Numbered from the stretch's first letter, positions 1-5,647 are shown. The stretch: 5,647 nt of DNA from an uncultured Lachnospiraceae bacterium (GCA_902473545.1 CABRSG010000164.1:1-5647); one strand, 5' to 3'. The notes: a model not told the origin generated them from the letters alone. Made by a program: numbers and translations.

Positions 1-24
1 AAATATAGTAAAGGGAAAGAAATC

Positions 25-1968
25 ATGATTTTAACATGCAGTCATATATCAAAAGCTTTTGGTACAAATGAAATTTTAAAGGACGTGTCCTTTCATATTG
101 AGGAGCGGGAAAAAGCGGCGATCGTCGGCATCAACGGCGCCGGAAAGTCAACGCTTCTGAAAATTATCATGAAAGATCTGTCAGCGGATGAGGGCGAGGC
201 AGTCTTTGCAAAGGGGACTTCCATCGGCTATCTGGCACAGCACGACGCAGTCTCCAGCAGCAATACGATCTATGAGGAACTTCTGGAAACGCGCCGCGAC
301 GTGATCGCACTGGAGGAGCGTATCCGCGCCCTGGAGCAGGAAATGAAGCATTTGGACGGCGATCGCTTAAATGAAGCGCTGGAAGCCTACAACCGTCTCA
401 GCACCGAATTTGAAAATAAAAACGGCTACGCCTGTCAGAGCGAGATCATCGGTATTTTAAAGGGACTTGGTTTTTCAGAGGAGGAGTTTTCAAAGAATAT
501 TGATACGCTCTCCGGCGGGCAGAAAACGCGCGTGGCGCTCGGCAAGCTGCTTCTGCAGAAGCCGGACATTATCTTCCTGGACGAGCCGACCAACCATCTC
601 GACATGAACTCGATCGCCTGGCTGGAGGTCTATCTGCAGAATTATCCGGGAGCTGTGGTCATCGTGGCGCACGACCGCTATTTTCTCAATAAGGTTGTGA
701 CGAAGATCATCGAGCTGGACAATGGGAGGGCTTCTGTTTTTTCGGGCAATTACAGCGCTTACGCCGAGAAGCGCGCGCAGATACGCGAAGCGCAGATGAA
801 GGCATATCTCAATCAGCAGCAGGAAATCCGGCATCAGGAGGAGGTTATCACGAAGCTTCGCTCCTTCAATCGTGAAAAAAGCATTAAGCGCGCCGAGAGC
901 CGCGTTAAGATGCTCGACAAGCTTGAGCGCCTGGAAAAGCCGACGGAGGTGGCCAGCGAAATGAAGATCCGTCTGGAACCGCGCATCACCAGCGGAAACG
1001 ATGTGCTGAAAGCGGAGGGACTGGCAAAATCCTTTGGTTCTCTCTCACTCTTTTCGGATCTGAGCTTTGAGATTAAGCGCGGCGAGAAGGTTGCAATTAT
1101 CGGTGATAACGGTACCGGAAAAACAACGCTCCTGAAAATCCTGAACGGAGTGTGCGAGGCGGACGCCGGAGGCTTTTCGCTTGGCAGCAAAGTACATATC
1201 GGCTATTACGATCAGGAGCATCATGTGCTCCACATGGAGAAAACGTTGTTTGAAGAGATTTCCGACGAGTATCCGACACTTACGAACACGCAGATCCGCA
1301 ACGTGCTCGCTTCATTTTTGTTTACCGGAGACGATGTGTTTAAGCGGATTTTGGATCTGAGCGGCGGCGAGCGCGGGCGTGTGTCGCTTGCCAAGCTAAT
1401 GCTGTCGGAGGCAAATTTCCTCATCCTGGACGAGCCGACCAATCATCTTGACATTACTTCGAAAGAGATTCTGGAGAACGCGCTGAACCAGTACACCGGC
1501 ACGGTGCTCTACGTGTCGCACGACCGCTATTTTATCAACGAGACGGCGTCCCGCATTCTGGAGCTGACCGGAAACACGCTGGTGAATTATATCGGAAATT
1601 ACGATTATTACCTGGAGAAAAAGAATGAGCTGACACGCGTCTATGCTCCGCAGGCGGCGGAAAAAACCGGCGTCGGTCTATTCGGGAATGCGATCGCTTC
1701 CCCGGCAGACACCGACGAATCGGATGTAAAGCGCGACTGGAAGCAGCAAAAAGAGGAGCAGGCACGCGAGCGCAAGCGCCAGAATGATCTGAAAAAAACA
1801 GAGGAACAGATTCAGGCGCTTGAGACGCGCGACGTCGAGCTTGACGAGCTGCTCGCACAGCCGGAGGTGTACTCCGACGCCGCCCGCTGCATGGAACTGA
1901 ACAACGAAAAATATGAAATCTCCCAGAAGCTCGAAAAACTGTACGAGCTTTGGGAGACGCTGATGTAG
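25..1968 (+). CDS. ydiF: ABC-F family ATPase, YdiF/Uup type (ribosome-associated)
   Basis: This 647-residue soluble protein has two ATP-binding cassettes and no membrane segment, the hallmark of ABC-F proteins, which act on the ribosome rather than in transport. Domain 1 has Walker A GINGAGKST (35-43), signature LSGGQ (162-166), Walker B ending in D186-E187 with PTNHLD, and switch His216. A charged linker (about 235-320, with KRAESRVKML) follows. Domain 2 has Walker A GDNGTGKTT (360-368), LSGGE (445-449), Walker B with D469-E470 and His499. The tail from about 565 to 645 is highly charged and predicted coiled coil, as in YdiF and Uup. Both catalytic glutamates are present, so both sites should hydrolyse ATP. 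Length matches B. subtilis YdiF (about 640) better than the shorter YkpA or YfmM. The start is the first ATG, behind a weak purine-rich site (AAAGGGAAAG, 10-19); no better upstream start can be seen. Any promoter lies off the window. Family assignment is firm; the cellular role (translation factor versus antibiotic protection) is not decided by sequence, though YdiF-like members are usually housekeeping. Confidence 0.95.
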   Translation: MILTCSHISKAFGTNEILKDVSFHIEEREKAAIVGINGAGKSTLLKIIMKDLSADEGEAVFAKGTSIGYLAQHDAVSSSNTIYEELLETRRDVIALEERIRALEQEMKHLDGDRLNEALEAYNRLSTEFENKNGYACQSEIIGILKGLGFSEEEFSKNIDTLSGGQKTRVALGKLLLQKPDIIFLDEPTNHLDMNSIAWLEVYLQNYPGAVVIVAHDRYFLNKVVTKIIELDNGRASVFSGNYSAYAEKRAQIREAQMKAYLNQQQEIRHQEEVITKLRSFNREKSIKRAESRVKMLDKLERLEKPTEVASEMKIRLEPRITSGNDVLKAEGLAKSFGSLSLFSDLSFEIKRGEKVAIIGDNGTGKTTLLKILNGVCEADAGGFSLGSKVHIGYYDQEHHVLHMEKTLFEEISDEYPTLTNTQIRNVLASFLFTGDDVFKRILDLSGGERGRVSLAKLMLSEANFLILDEPTNHLDITSKEILENALNQYTGTVLYVSHDRYFINETASRILELTGNTLVNYIGNYDYYLEKKNELTRVYAPQAAEKTGVGLFGNAIASPADTDESDVKRDWKQQKEEQARERKRQNDLKKTEEQIQALETRDVELDELLAQPEVYSDAARCMELNNEKYEISQKLEKLYELWETLM

Positions 1969-1982
1969 AATTACAGTTTTTC
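1933..1982. terminator. Candidate bidirectional terminator at convergent gene ends
   Basis: GAAAAACTGTA (1933-1943) and TACAGTTTTTC (1972-1982) are a perfect 11-bp inverted repeat separated by 28 bases. The arms lie inside the last codons of the ABC-F gene and of icd, and the loop contains the ABC-F stop codon. The arrangement A-tract, CTGTA/TACAG core, T-tract is what a terminator working in both directions looks like. The two genes leave only 2 bp between their stop codons, so there is no room for a conventional terminator elsewhere. Against it, the G+C core is short and the loop is long, so the hairpin may be weak. Confidence 0.45.
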
Positions 1983-3167
1983 CCGGATCGCGCGGATGAA
2001 GTCGGCACTGTTTAATACCGTCACGTTTTCCAGTGTGGTGATGAGCGCAAGGTCTTTTGTCATCTTTCCTTCCTCGATGGTGGCGATGGTCGCCGCTTCC
2101 AGCCTGTCTGCGAATGCCATCAGCTCCGGAAGGCTGTCAAGCTCACCGCGCTTTCTGAGCGCACCGCTCCACGCAAAAATGGTGGCAACGGAGTTTGTGG
2201 AGGTTTCCTCTCCCTGCAGGTGCTTGTAATAGTGGCGCTGCACGGTTCCGTGCGCGGCCTCGTATTCATAGCAGCCGTCCGGGGATACCAGCACGGAGGT
2301 CATCATCGCAAGGGAGCCGAATGCGGACGAGATCATGTCGCTCATGACGTCGCCGTCGTAGTTCTTGCACGCCCAGATGTAGCCGCCCTCCGACTTCATC
2401 ACACGCGCTACCGCATCGTCGATCAGCGTGTAGAAATACGTAATGCCTGCCTCCTTAAATTTGTCCGCGTACTCTGCGTCAAAAATCTCCTGCATAATAT
2501 CCTTGAAGGTGTGGTCATATTTCTTGGAAATCGTATCCTTGGTGGCGAACCAAAGATCCTGTTTTGTATCCAGCGCATAGGCAAAGCAGCTTCGCGCAAA
2601 GCTCTCGATGGAGCCGGTGAGGTTGTGCATTCCCTGCAGCACGCCGCTTCCCTTAAAATTGTGGATCAGCTCGCGTATCTCGTTTCCGTTTTCATCAGTA
2701 AATACAAGCTCCGCCTTTCCTGCTCCCGGAACCTTCATCTCCGTTGCCTTGTAAACATCGCCGTAGGCATGTCTTGCGATCGTGATCGGCTTTTTCCAGG
2801 TGCGCACGTTCGGCTCGATGCCCTTTACGATGATCGGCGCACGGAAAACGGTGCCGTCGAGAATCGCACGGATGGTTCCGTTCGGGCTCTTCCACATCTC
2901 TTTTAAATTGTATTCCTTCACGCGCGCCGCGTTCGGCGTGATCGTGGCGCATTTTACGGCAACGCCGTATTTTTTCGTGGCAAGCGCGCTGTCTATCGTG
3001 ATCTGGTCGTCCGTCTCGTTGCGTTTCTGAAGGCCGAGATCGTAATATTCTGTTTTTAAATCGACAAACGGCAGAATCAGCTCATCCTTGATCAGCTTCC
3101 AGAGAATCCTGGTCATTTCGTCGCCGTCCATTTCCACAAGCGGGGTTTTCATCGCAATTTTATTCAT
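1971..3167 (-). CDS. icd: Isocitrate dehydrogenase, NADP-dependent (short dimeric, eukaryote-like subfamily)
   Basis: The protein catalyses oxidative decarboxylation of isocitrate to 2-oxoglutarate, making NADPH in the cytoplasm and carbon skeletons for glutamate. The 398 residues align throughout with the homodimeric IDH family that includes human IDH1. The substrate residues fall at the same numbers: Thr77, Ser94 in KSPNG, Arg100, Arg109, Arg132 in ARHAYGD and Tyr139. Lys210, Asp250, Asp273 and Asp277 match the catalytic Lys and metal-binding Asp residues. The coenzyme loop GTVQRH (307-312) keeps the Arg-His pair that recognises the NADP 2'-phosphate. The chosen ATG lies 6 bases after AGGAGG. 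An ATG 15 bases further upstream (3180-3182) would place that ribosome site inside the coding sequence and add MRRSI, so it is rejected. It appears monocistronic, with its own promoter at 3202-3230, and converges on the ABC-F gene with 2 bp between stops. No defects are seen. Confidence 0.96.
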   Translation of the reverse strand: MNKIAMKTPLVEMDGDEMTRILWKLIKDELILPFVDLKTEYYDLGLQKRNETDDQITIDSALATKKYGVAVKCATITPNAARVKEYNLKEMWKSPNGTIRAILDGTVFRAPIIVKGIEPNVRTWKKPITIARHAYGDVYKATEMKVPGAGKAELVFTDENGNEIRELIHNFKGSGVLQGMHNLTGSIESFARSCFAYALDTKQDLWFATKDTISKKYDHTFKDIMQEIFDAEYADKFKEAGITYFYTLIDDAVARVMKSEGGYIWACKNYDGDVMSDMISSAFGSLAMMTSVLVSPDGCYEYEAAHGTVQRHYYKHLQGEETSTNSVATIFAWSGALRKRGELDSLPELMAFADRLEAATIATIEEGKMTKDLALITTLENVTVLNSADFIRAIREKL

Positions 3168-3173
3168 AATGCT

Positions 3174-3179
3174 CCTCCT
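3174..3179 (-). promoter_or_regulatory. Ribosome binding site of icd (decides the start)
   Basis: On the minus strand AGGAGG lies within GAGGAGGAGC, 6 bases before the ATG at 3167. It is a near-perfect anti-16S match at ideal spacing. It overlaps codons 2-4 of the alternative longer reading from 3182, which therefore cannot be the start. Confidence 0.9.
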
Positions 3180-3201
3180 CATTCATACAATCATTTATCA
3201 A

Positions 3202-3230
3202 ATTTTATCCAATCCGCCCCGGCTTGTCAA
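3202..3230 (-). promoter_or_regulatory. Promoter of icd (vegetative sigma type)
   Basis: On the minus strand a consensus -35 box TTGACA (3230-3225) is followed by a 17-base spacer and TAAAAT (3207-3202), five of six matches to TATAAT. Transcription should begin near 3195, leaving a leader of about 28 bases that contains the icd ribosome site. The -35 box sits inside a small dyad, GCTTG-A-CAAGC (3222-3232), which could be an operator or chance. Upstream sequence to about 3260 is AT-rich. Confidence 0.8.
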
Positions 3231-3268
3231 GCGACAGAACCACAATTTATTCTACAACAATTTTACCG

Positions 3269-3280
3269 GACACATGTGTC
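3269..3280. repeat. 12-bp perfect palindrome
   Basis: GACACATGTGTC is self-complementary without a spacer. It lies one base beyond the stop codon of the ABC exporter relic and about 40 bases upstream of the icd -35 box. It could be a protein-binding site, or the remains of the relic's terminator, although it lacks a loop and a following T-tract. No function is assigned. Confidence 0.4.
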
Positions 3281-3281
3281 T

Positions 3282-3431
3282 TTATCCCAACCGCCATGCG
3301 GCGCTTTGTCGCTGCAATTCCACCATACGGTAAAAAAGTCCCTCTTTTGCCATCAGTTCCACCGGAGCGCCCTCTTCCGCCACCTGACCATCTGCCAGGA
3401 CAACGATCTGATCCGCCGCCTCCAGCCGCAC
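3282..3431 (-). pseudogene. 3' remnant of an ABC exporter gene (ATPase C-terminus)
   Basis: Translated on the minus strand, about 48 codons ending at a TAA read as the extreme C-terminus of a fused permease-ATPase exporter. RLEAADQIVVLADGQVAEEG is the classic stretch that follows the switch histidine (compare the family pattern AHR-x-x-T-V-x-x-A-D-x-I-V-V-L-x-x-G). GAPVELMAKEGLFYRMVELQ is the usual end. Everything before it, some 500 or more residues including the membrane domain, Walker A, signature, Walker B and H-loop, is absent. Homology stops near 3428-3435, and an in-frame TAG lies just upstream (3444-3446). The relic therefore cannot make a transporter. A GTG at 3429-3431, with AGGA ten bases ahead, could still start a 49-residue peptide, but this is speculative. 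The sequence keeps the codon composition of its neighbours, so the loss may be fairly recent. Family recognition rests on motif similarity only, by eye. Confidence 0.82.
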
Positions 3432-3448
3432 AATTGGAAATTCCTATT

Positions 3449-3466
3449 GGTTAGTTTTTGCTAATC
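3449..3466. promoter_or_regulatory. Operator-like dyad at the orphan promoter
   Basis: On the minus strand GATTAG, six bases CAAAAA, then CTAACC form an inverted repeat with five of six positions symmetrical. It would cover roughly +2 to +19 of the promoter at 3474-3502, a position where a bound repressor would block transcription. TTAG...CTAA half-sites resemble operators of DtxR- or MarR-type regulators, which often control ABC exporter operons. The regulator identity is inference. A second, weaker dyad built around GGAAATTCC follows at about 3432-3450. Confidence 0.45.
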
Positions 3467-3473
3467 AGCGATT

Positions 3474-3502
3474 ATGCTATCACTTAGACCTGCATTTGTC
3501 AA
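3474..3502 (-). promoter_or_regulatory. Orphan promoter upstream of the ABC exporter relic
   Basis: On the minus strand TTGACA (3502-3497), a 17-base spacer and TAGCAT (3479-3474, four of six) form a promoter strengthened by an extended -10 TG one base before it (TGA-TAGCAT). Predicted start is near 3467. It lies just past the hydrogenase terminator and directs transcription into the ABC relic and towards icd. It is best read as the original promoter of the operon whose coding part has been lost. Confidence 0.55.
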
Positions 3503-3520
3503 TGAAAAATTAATCGCATA

Positions 3521-3554
3521 TATAAAAGCAGGAATCCGTTTCCGGAATTCCTGC
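3521..3554 (-). terminator. Intrinsic terminator of the hydrogenase operon
   Basis: On the minus strand GCAGGAAT, a bulged T, CCG, a GAAA loop, CGG and ATTCCTGC form an 11-bp stem closed by a stable GNRA tetraloop (hairpin 3528-3554). TTTTATATAT follows directly. The hairpin begins about 35 bases after the hydrogenase stop codon. This is a textbook Rho-independent terminator and marks the end of the operon that enters from the right. Confidence 0.88.
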
Positions 3555-3588
3555 CCCATATGTCCAATACTGATCTGTTTCACTATAT

Positions 3589-5280
3589 TTACTTTGCACA
3601 GAAGCTGTGATTATGCAGCAGCTCGTGCTCTTTGCCCTTTAAAAATCCTTCGTACAACGAGGAGATCATAGGGTTTTCGTCGCACTTCTTGATGACGGAA
3701 ACACTGTCTGCGCGGTAAATACCGGCGGTGCGTGCCGCCTTTGTGCGCTTTCCGGCAAGCCGCGGCTGACCGCCGCCCATGACGCATCCGCGGCGGCATG
3801 CCATGATCTCGATCAGATGGTAGTCCTTCTCGCCGCTCTTTACCTGCTCCATCACGGTGCGGGCGTTTGCAAGTCCGCTCGCCACGCAGATCTTAATCTC
3901 CATTCCATTGTACGGAACGGAAAATTCACGGATAAATCCCTCCTGGCGCACGCCGCACTCGGCGATCGCCTGGAATGTTTCCTTCGTGTGATCCGGCGCC
4001 AGTCTGCGGATGACCGCCTCCGTCACGCCGCCGGTCACACCGAAGATCACGCCGCCGCCCGATCCAAAACCGAACGGAATGTCGGAGGACTCCGGCTCCA
4101 GCTCCGCAAAGTCAATGCCGGTCGTCCTGATCATGTCGATCAGCTCTGTGGTTGTCAGAACGAAATCGGTGTCTTTTTCACCCTTCGTGTAGCTGTTTTC
4201 GCGGTTCGCCTCCATCTTTTTCGCCGTACATGGCATGATGGATACCATCACCGTCTTTTTGCCGCCGCTGTTCGCCGGATCGCGGAAATATTCCTTGACG
4301 ACTGCGGAGAGCATTCCCTGCGGGGAACGGCAGGTCGACACATTCTCCTCAAATTCAGGGAACTGGTCGCCCACAAATTTTACCCACGCCGGGCAGCAGG
4401 AGGTGAGAAGCGGCAGCTTTCCGCCGTTCTGCACTCTGTCGAGAAACTCGGCGGATTCCTCCATAATGGTGAGATCTGCGCTGAAGGTGGTATCGTATAC
4501 CTCGTCAAAGCCCATGCGGTGCAGCACATTCACAATTTTCCCCATTACGCTTCTGCCCTTCGGCAGCCCGAACGCATCGCCAACCGCCACACGCACTGCC
4601 GGGGCAACCTGCGCCACCACGCGTATGTCCGGATCAGCAAGCGCATCCCAGACCTCGCCGCGGTTGTGACGAATGCTGATCGCGCCCGTCGGACAGAAAA
4701 TGCGGCACTGTCCGCAGTTTACACAGTCCGTCGTCGAAATCTCCCGGTCGAACGCCGGCATCACCATCGCATCGGCGCCGCGGTGCGCAAAGCCGAGCGC
4801 GCCGACGCCCTGCATCTCCTCGCAGACGCGCACGCAGTTTCCGCAGAGGATACATTTATTCGGATCCCGCACGATCGACGGCGAGCTGAAATCCAGCGGA
4901 CGCCGTTCTTTATAGTTGTCAAAGCGCACCTCCATCACGCCGAAGCGTTTTGCCAGCGTCTGCAGATTGCAGTCCCCGCTCTTTTCGCAGGTCAGACAGT
5001 CGCGGCAGTGTGCGGCAAGCAGAAGCTCGATGATCAGGTATTTCCGCAGTTTTCCGGTGTTGGTAAAGATCACCATACCGTCTCTTGGTTCCTCCGAGCA
5101 GGAAGCAAACGTTCTTCCGCGATCGTCCTCCACCGTACAGAGACGGCAGGCACCGAACGTGGAAAGCTCGGAATGATAGCAAAGTGTCGGAATGTCGATG
5201 CCTGCATTGCGGATAACGGACAGGACATTCTTTTCATCGGTAAAAGTTACTTTTCTACCGTCAATTATCATGGTTCCCAT
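3589..5280 (-). CDS. hydA: [FeFe] hydrogenase catalytic subunit, NAD(P)H-linked (HydA/HndD type, group A)
   Basis: This cytoplasmic enzyme reduces protons to H2, or the reverse, at an H-cluster and exchanges electrons with a flavoprotein partner. Domains in order: a [2Fe-2S] ferredoxin fold (Cys34, 45, 48, 61); a His-Cys3 [4Fe-4S] site (His91, Cys95, 98, 104); two [4Fe-4S] clusters (Cys143, 146, 149, 153 and Cys186, 189, 192, 196); then the H-cluster domain. Its three signatures are intact: TSCCPAW (293-299, with proton-relay Cys295 and ligand Cys296), MPCTAKKME (349-357, ligand Cys351) and MACRRGCVMGGGQP (493-506, ligands Cys495 and Cys499). Glu residues in ADLTIMEES and Ser in STCRSPQ match the proton path of the Clostridium enzyme CpI. 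The small-subunit-like tail (about 507-563) is present. At 563 residues it resembles HndD and CpI and lacks the extra C-terminal [2Fe-2S] domain of the longer Thermotoga HydA. It starts 12 bp after the NuoF-like gene, with GGAGG seven bases before ATG. The context fits an NADH-dependent trimeric enzyme; whether it bifurcates electrons cannot be decided here. Confidence 0.96.
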   Translation of the reverse strand: MGTMIIDGRKVTFTDEKNVLSVIRNAGIDIPTLCYHSELSTFGACRLCTVEDDRGRTFASCSEEPRDGMVIFTNTGKLRKYLIIELLLAAHCRDCLTCEKSGDCNLQTLAKRFGVMEVRFDNYKERRPLDFSSPSIVRDPNKCILCGNCVRVCEEMQGVGALGFAHRGADAMVMPAFDREISTTDCVNCGQCRIFCPTGAISIRHNRGEVWDALADPDIRVVAQVAPAVRVAVGDAFGLPKGRSVMGKIVNVLHRMGFDEVYDTTFSADLTIMEESAEFLDRVQNGGKLPLLTSCCPAWVKFVGDQFPEFEENVSTCRSPQGMLSAVVKEYFRDPANSGGKKTVMVSIMPCTAKKMEANRENSYTKGEKDTDFVLTTTELIDMIRTTGIDFAELEPESSDIPFGFGSGGGVIFGVTGGVTEAVIRRLAPDHTKETFQAIAECGVRQEGFIREFSVPYNGMEIKICVASGLANARTVMEQVKSGEKDYHLIEIMACRRGCVMGGGQPRLAGKRTKAARTAGIYRADSVSVIKKCDENPMISSLYEGFLKGKEHELLHNHSFCAK

Positions 5281-5287
5281 ATTCGTT

Positions 5288-5293
5288 CCTCCC
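5288..5293 (-). promoter_or_regulatory. Ribosome binding site of hydA
   Basis: GGGAGG on the minus strand begins at the last base of the upstream stop codon TAG and ends 7 bases before the hydA ATG at 5280. This supports the first Met rather than the in-frame ATG three codons later (5269-5271). The overlap with the upstream stop suggests translational coupling of the two hydrogenase subunits. Confidence 0.8.
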
Positions 5294-5647
5294 TACGCTT
5301 CAACATAAATGGCATCAAATGCACAGTTGTCCTTACAAGCTGAACACTTAATACAGAGATTTGGATCAATATGATAGCATTCCTTGCGGACGCCGGTGAT
5401 CGCTCCGACCGGACAGTTCTTCGCGCACTTTCCGCAGCCCTTGCAGTATTCCGGGTTGATCACAAAGCGGCGCATTGCCTGACAGACCTTCGCCTTACAT
5501 TTTTTGTCCAAAATATGCTCCTCATACTCCTCGCGGAAGGTACGCAGAGTACTCAGCACCGGAAGCGGCGCGCTCTTTCCAAGACCGCACAGCGCCATAT
5601 TCTTCACCATCTCGGCAAGCCCCTCCAGACGGTCCAGATCCTCCGGC
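5293..5647 (-). CDS. hydB: NuoF-like NADH-binding hydrogenase subunit (HydB/HndC type), 3' part only
   Basis: Only the last 117 residues are in the window; the gene continues past the right edge. The visible part opens with the end of the NuoF Fe-S domain, where ALCGLG (Cys20 of the fragment) supplies the last cysteine of its [4Fe-4S] cluster, followed by the typical PVLSTLR-x-F segment. A C-x4-C pair (Cys50, Cys55) leads into a ferredoxin domain with two [4Fe-4S] motifs: CKGCGKCAKNC (Cys68, 71, 74, 78) and CIKCSACKDNC (Cys98, 101, 104, 108). This C-terminal ferredoxin extension is typical of hydrogenase-linked NuoF homologues (HydB, HndC) and absent from plain complex I NuoF. The protein should oxidise NAD(P)H through FMN and pass electrons to the adjacent catalytic subunit. 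A NuoE-like subunit would be expected further upstream in the same operon. Confidence is high for the family; coenzyme choice is not visible. Confidence 0.92.
   Translation of the reverse strand, partial: PEDLDRLEGLAEMVKNMALCGLGKSAPLPVLSTLRTFREEYEEHILDKKCKAKVCQAMRRFVINPEYCKGCGKCAKNCPVGAITGVRKECYHIDPNLCIKCSACKDNCAFDAIYVEA

Noticed and set aside
4..9. TATAGT as a -10 box for the ABC-F gene
   Set aside because: Transcription would start near 16, inside or after the only ribosome-site-like bases, and the -35 region is off the window.
2220..2906. Open frame of 228 codons on the plus strand inside icd
   Set aside because: It is antisense to a conserved enzyme, has no ribosome site or motif, and has typical shadow composition.
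3168..3182. Upstream ATG that would lengthen icd by MRRSI
   Set aside because: It would put the AGGAGG ribosome site within the coding sequence; the ATG at 3167 has ideal spacing.
3224..3454. Plus-strand open frame of 76 codons with a Pro-rich product
   Set aside because: It is the mirror of the ABC exporter relic, which reads sensibly on the minus strand. The proline runs come from reversed GGC/GCG codons.
3183..3588. Riboswitch or small RNA in the gap before icd
   Set aside because: The gap is accounted for by a terminator, two promoters and an ABC relic. The icd leader is only about 28 bases, too short for a riboswitch.
3817..5343. Long open frame of 508 codons on the plus strand opposite hydA
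   Set aside because: It is antisense to an intact hydrogenase with all cluster ligands. Its product is rich in His, Arg and Ala with no recognisable motif, as expected from the mirror of GC-rich third positions.
1..5647. A new defence or mobile system
   Set aside because: All intact genes belong to well-known housekeeping or energy-metabolism families. There are no integrase, transposase, repeat arrays or phage-like genes.

Overview
The window looks like a chromosomal segment of an anaerobic Firmicute, most likely a clostridium of the Lachnospiraceae type. The basis is the gene set: a YdiF-like ABC-F ATPase, a short NADP-type isocitrate dehydrogenase and a multi-cluster [FeFe] hydrogenase next to a NuoF-like subunit. 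AGGAGG-type ribosome binding sites and a clean U-tract terminator fit the same picture. The taxonomic placement is inference. No mobile element, tRNA, rRNA or CRISPR array is visible.

Layout from left to right. (1) 25-1968, plus strand: a complete two-domain ABC-F protein (YdiF/Uup type). (2) 1971-3167, minus strand: a complete isocitrate dehydrogenase (icd), convergent with the ABC-F gene. Only 2 bp separate the two stop codons, and an 11-bp inverted repeat (1933-1943 / 1972-1982) straddles the junction as a possible shared two-way terminator. (3) 3168-3588, about 420 bp without an intact gene but not empty. Read on the minus strand from 3588 down, it holds the hydrogenase terminator (3521-3554), a promoter (3474-3502) with an operator-like dyad at its start site (3449-3466), the last ~48 codons of a deleted ABC exporter gene (3282-3431), a 12-bp palindrome (3269-3280), and the icd promoter (3202-3230) and ribosome binding site (3174-3179). 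(4) 3589-5280, minus strand: [FeFe] hydrogenase catalytic subunit. (5) 5293-5647, minus strand: the 3' end of its NuoF-like flavoprotein partner, cut by the window edge.

The two hydrogenase genes are 12 bp apart and form the end of an operon that enters from the right. Together they should couple NAD(P)H, and possibly ferredoxin, to H2 formation or uptake in the cytoplasm. The isocitrate dehydrogenase has its own strong promoter and supplies 2-oxoglutarate and NADPH. The ABC-F protein is an unrelated ribosome-associated ATPase.

None of the intact genes belongs to an undescribed system. The least expected content is the relic between icd and the hydrogenase: a regulated-looking promoter fused to the tail of an ABC transporter gene, best explained by a deletion that removed most of a transporter operon.
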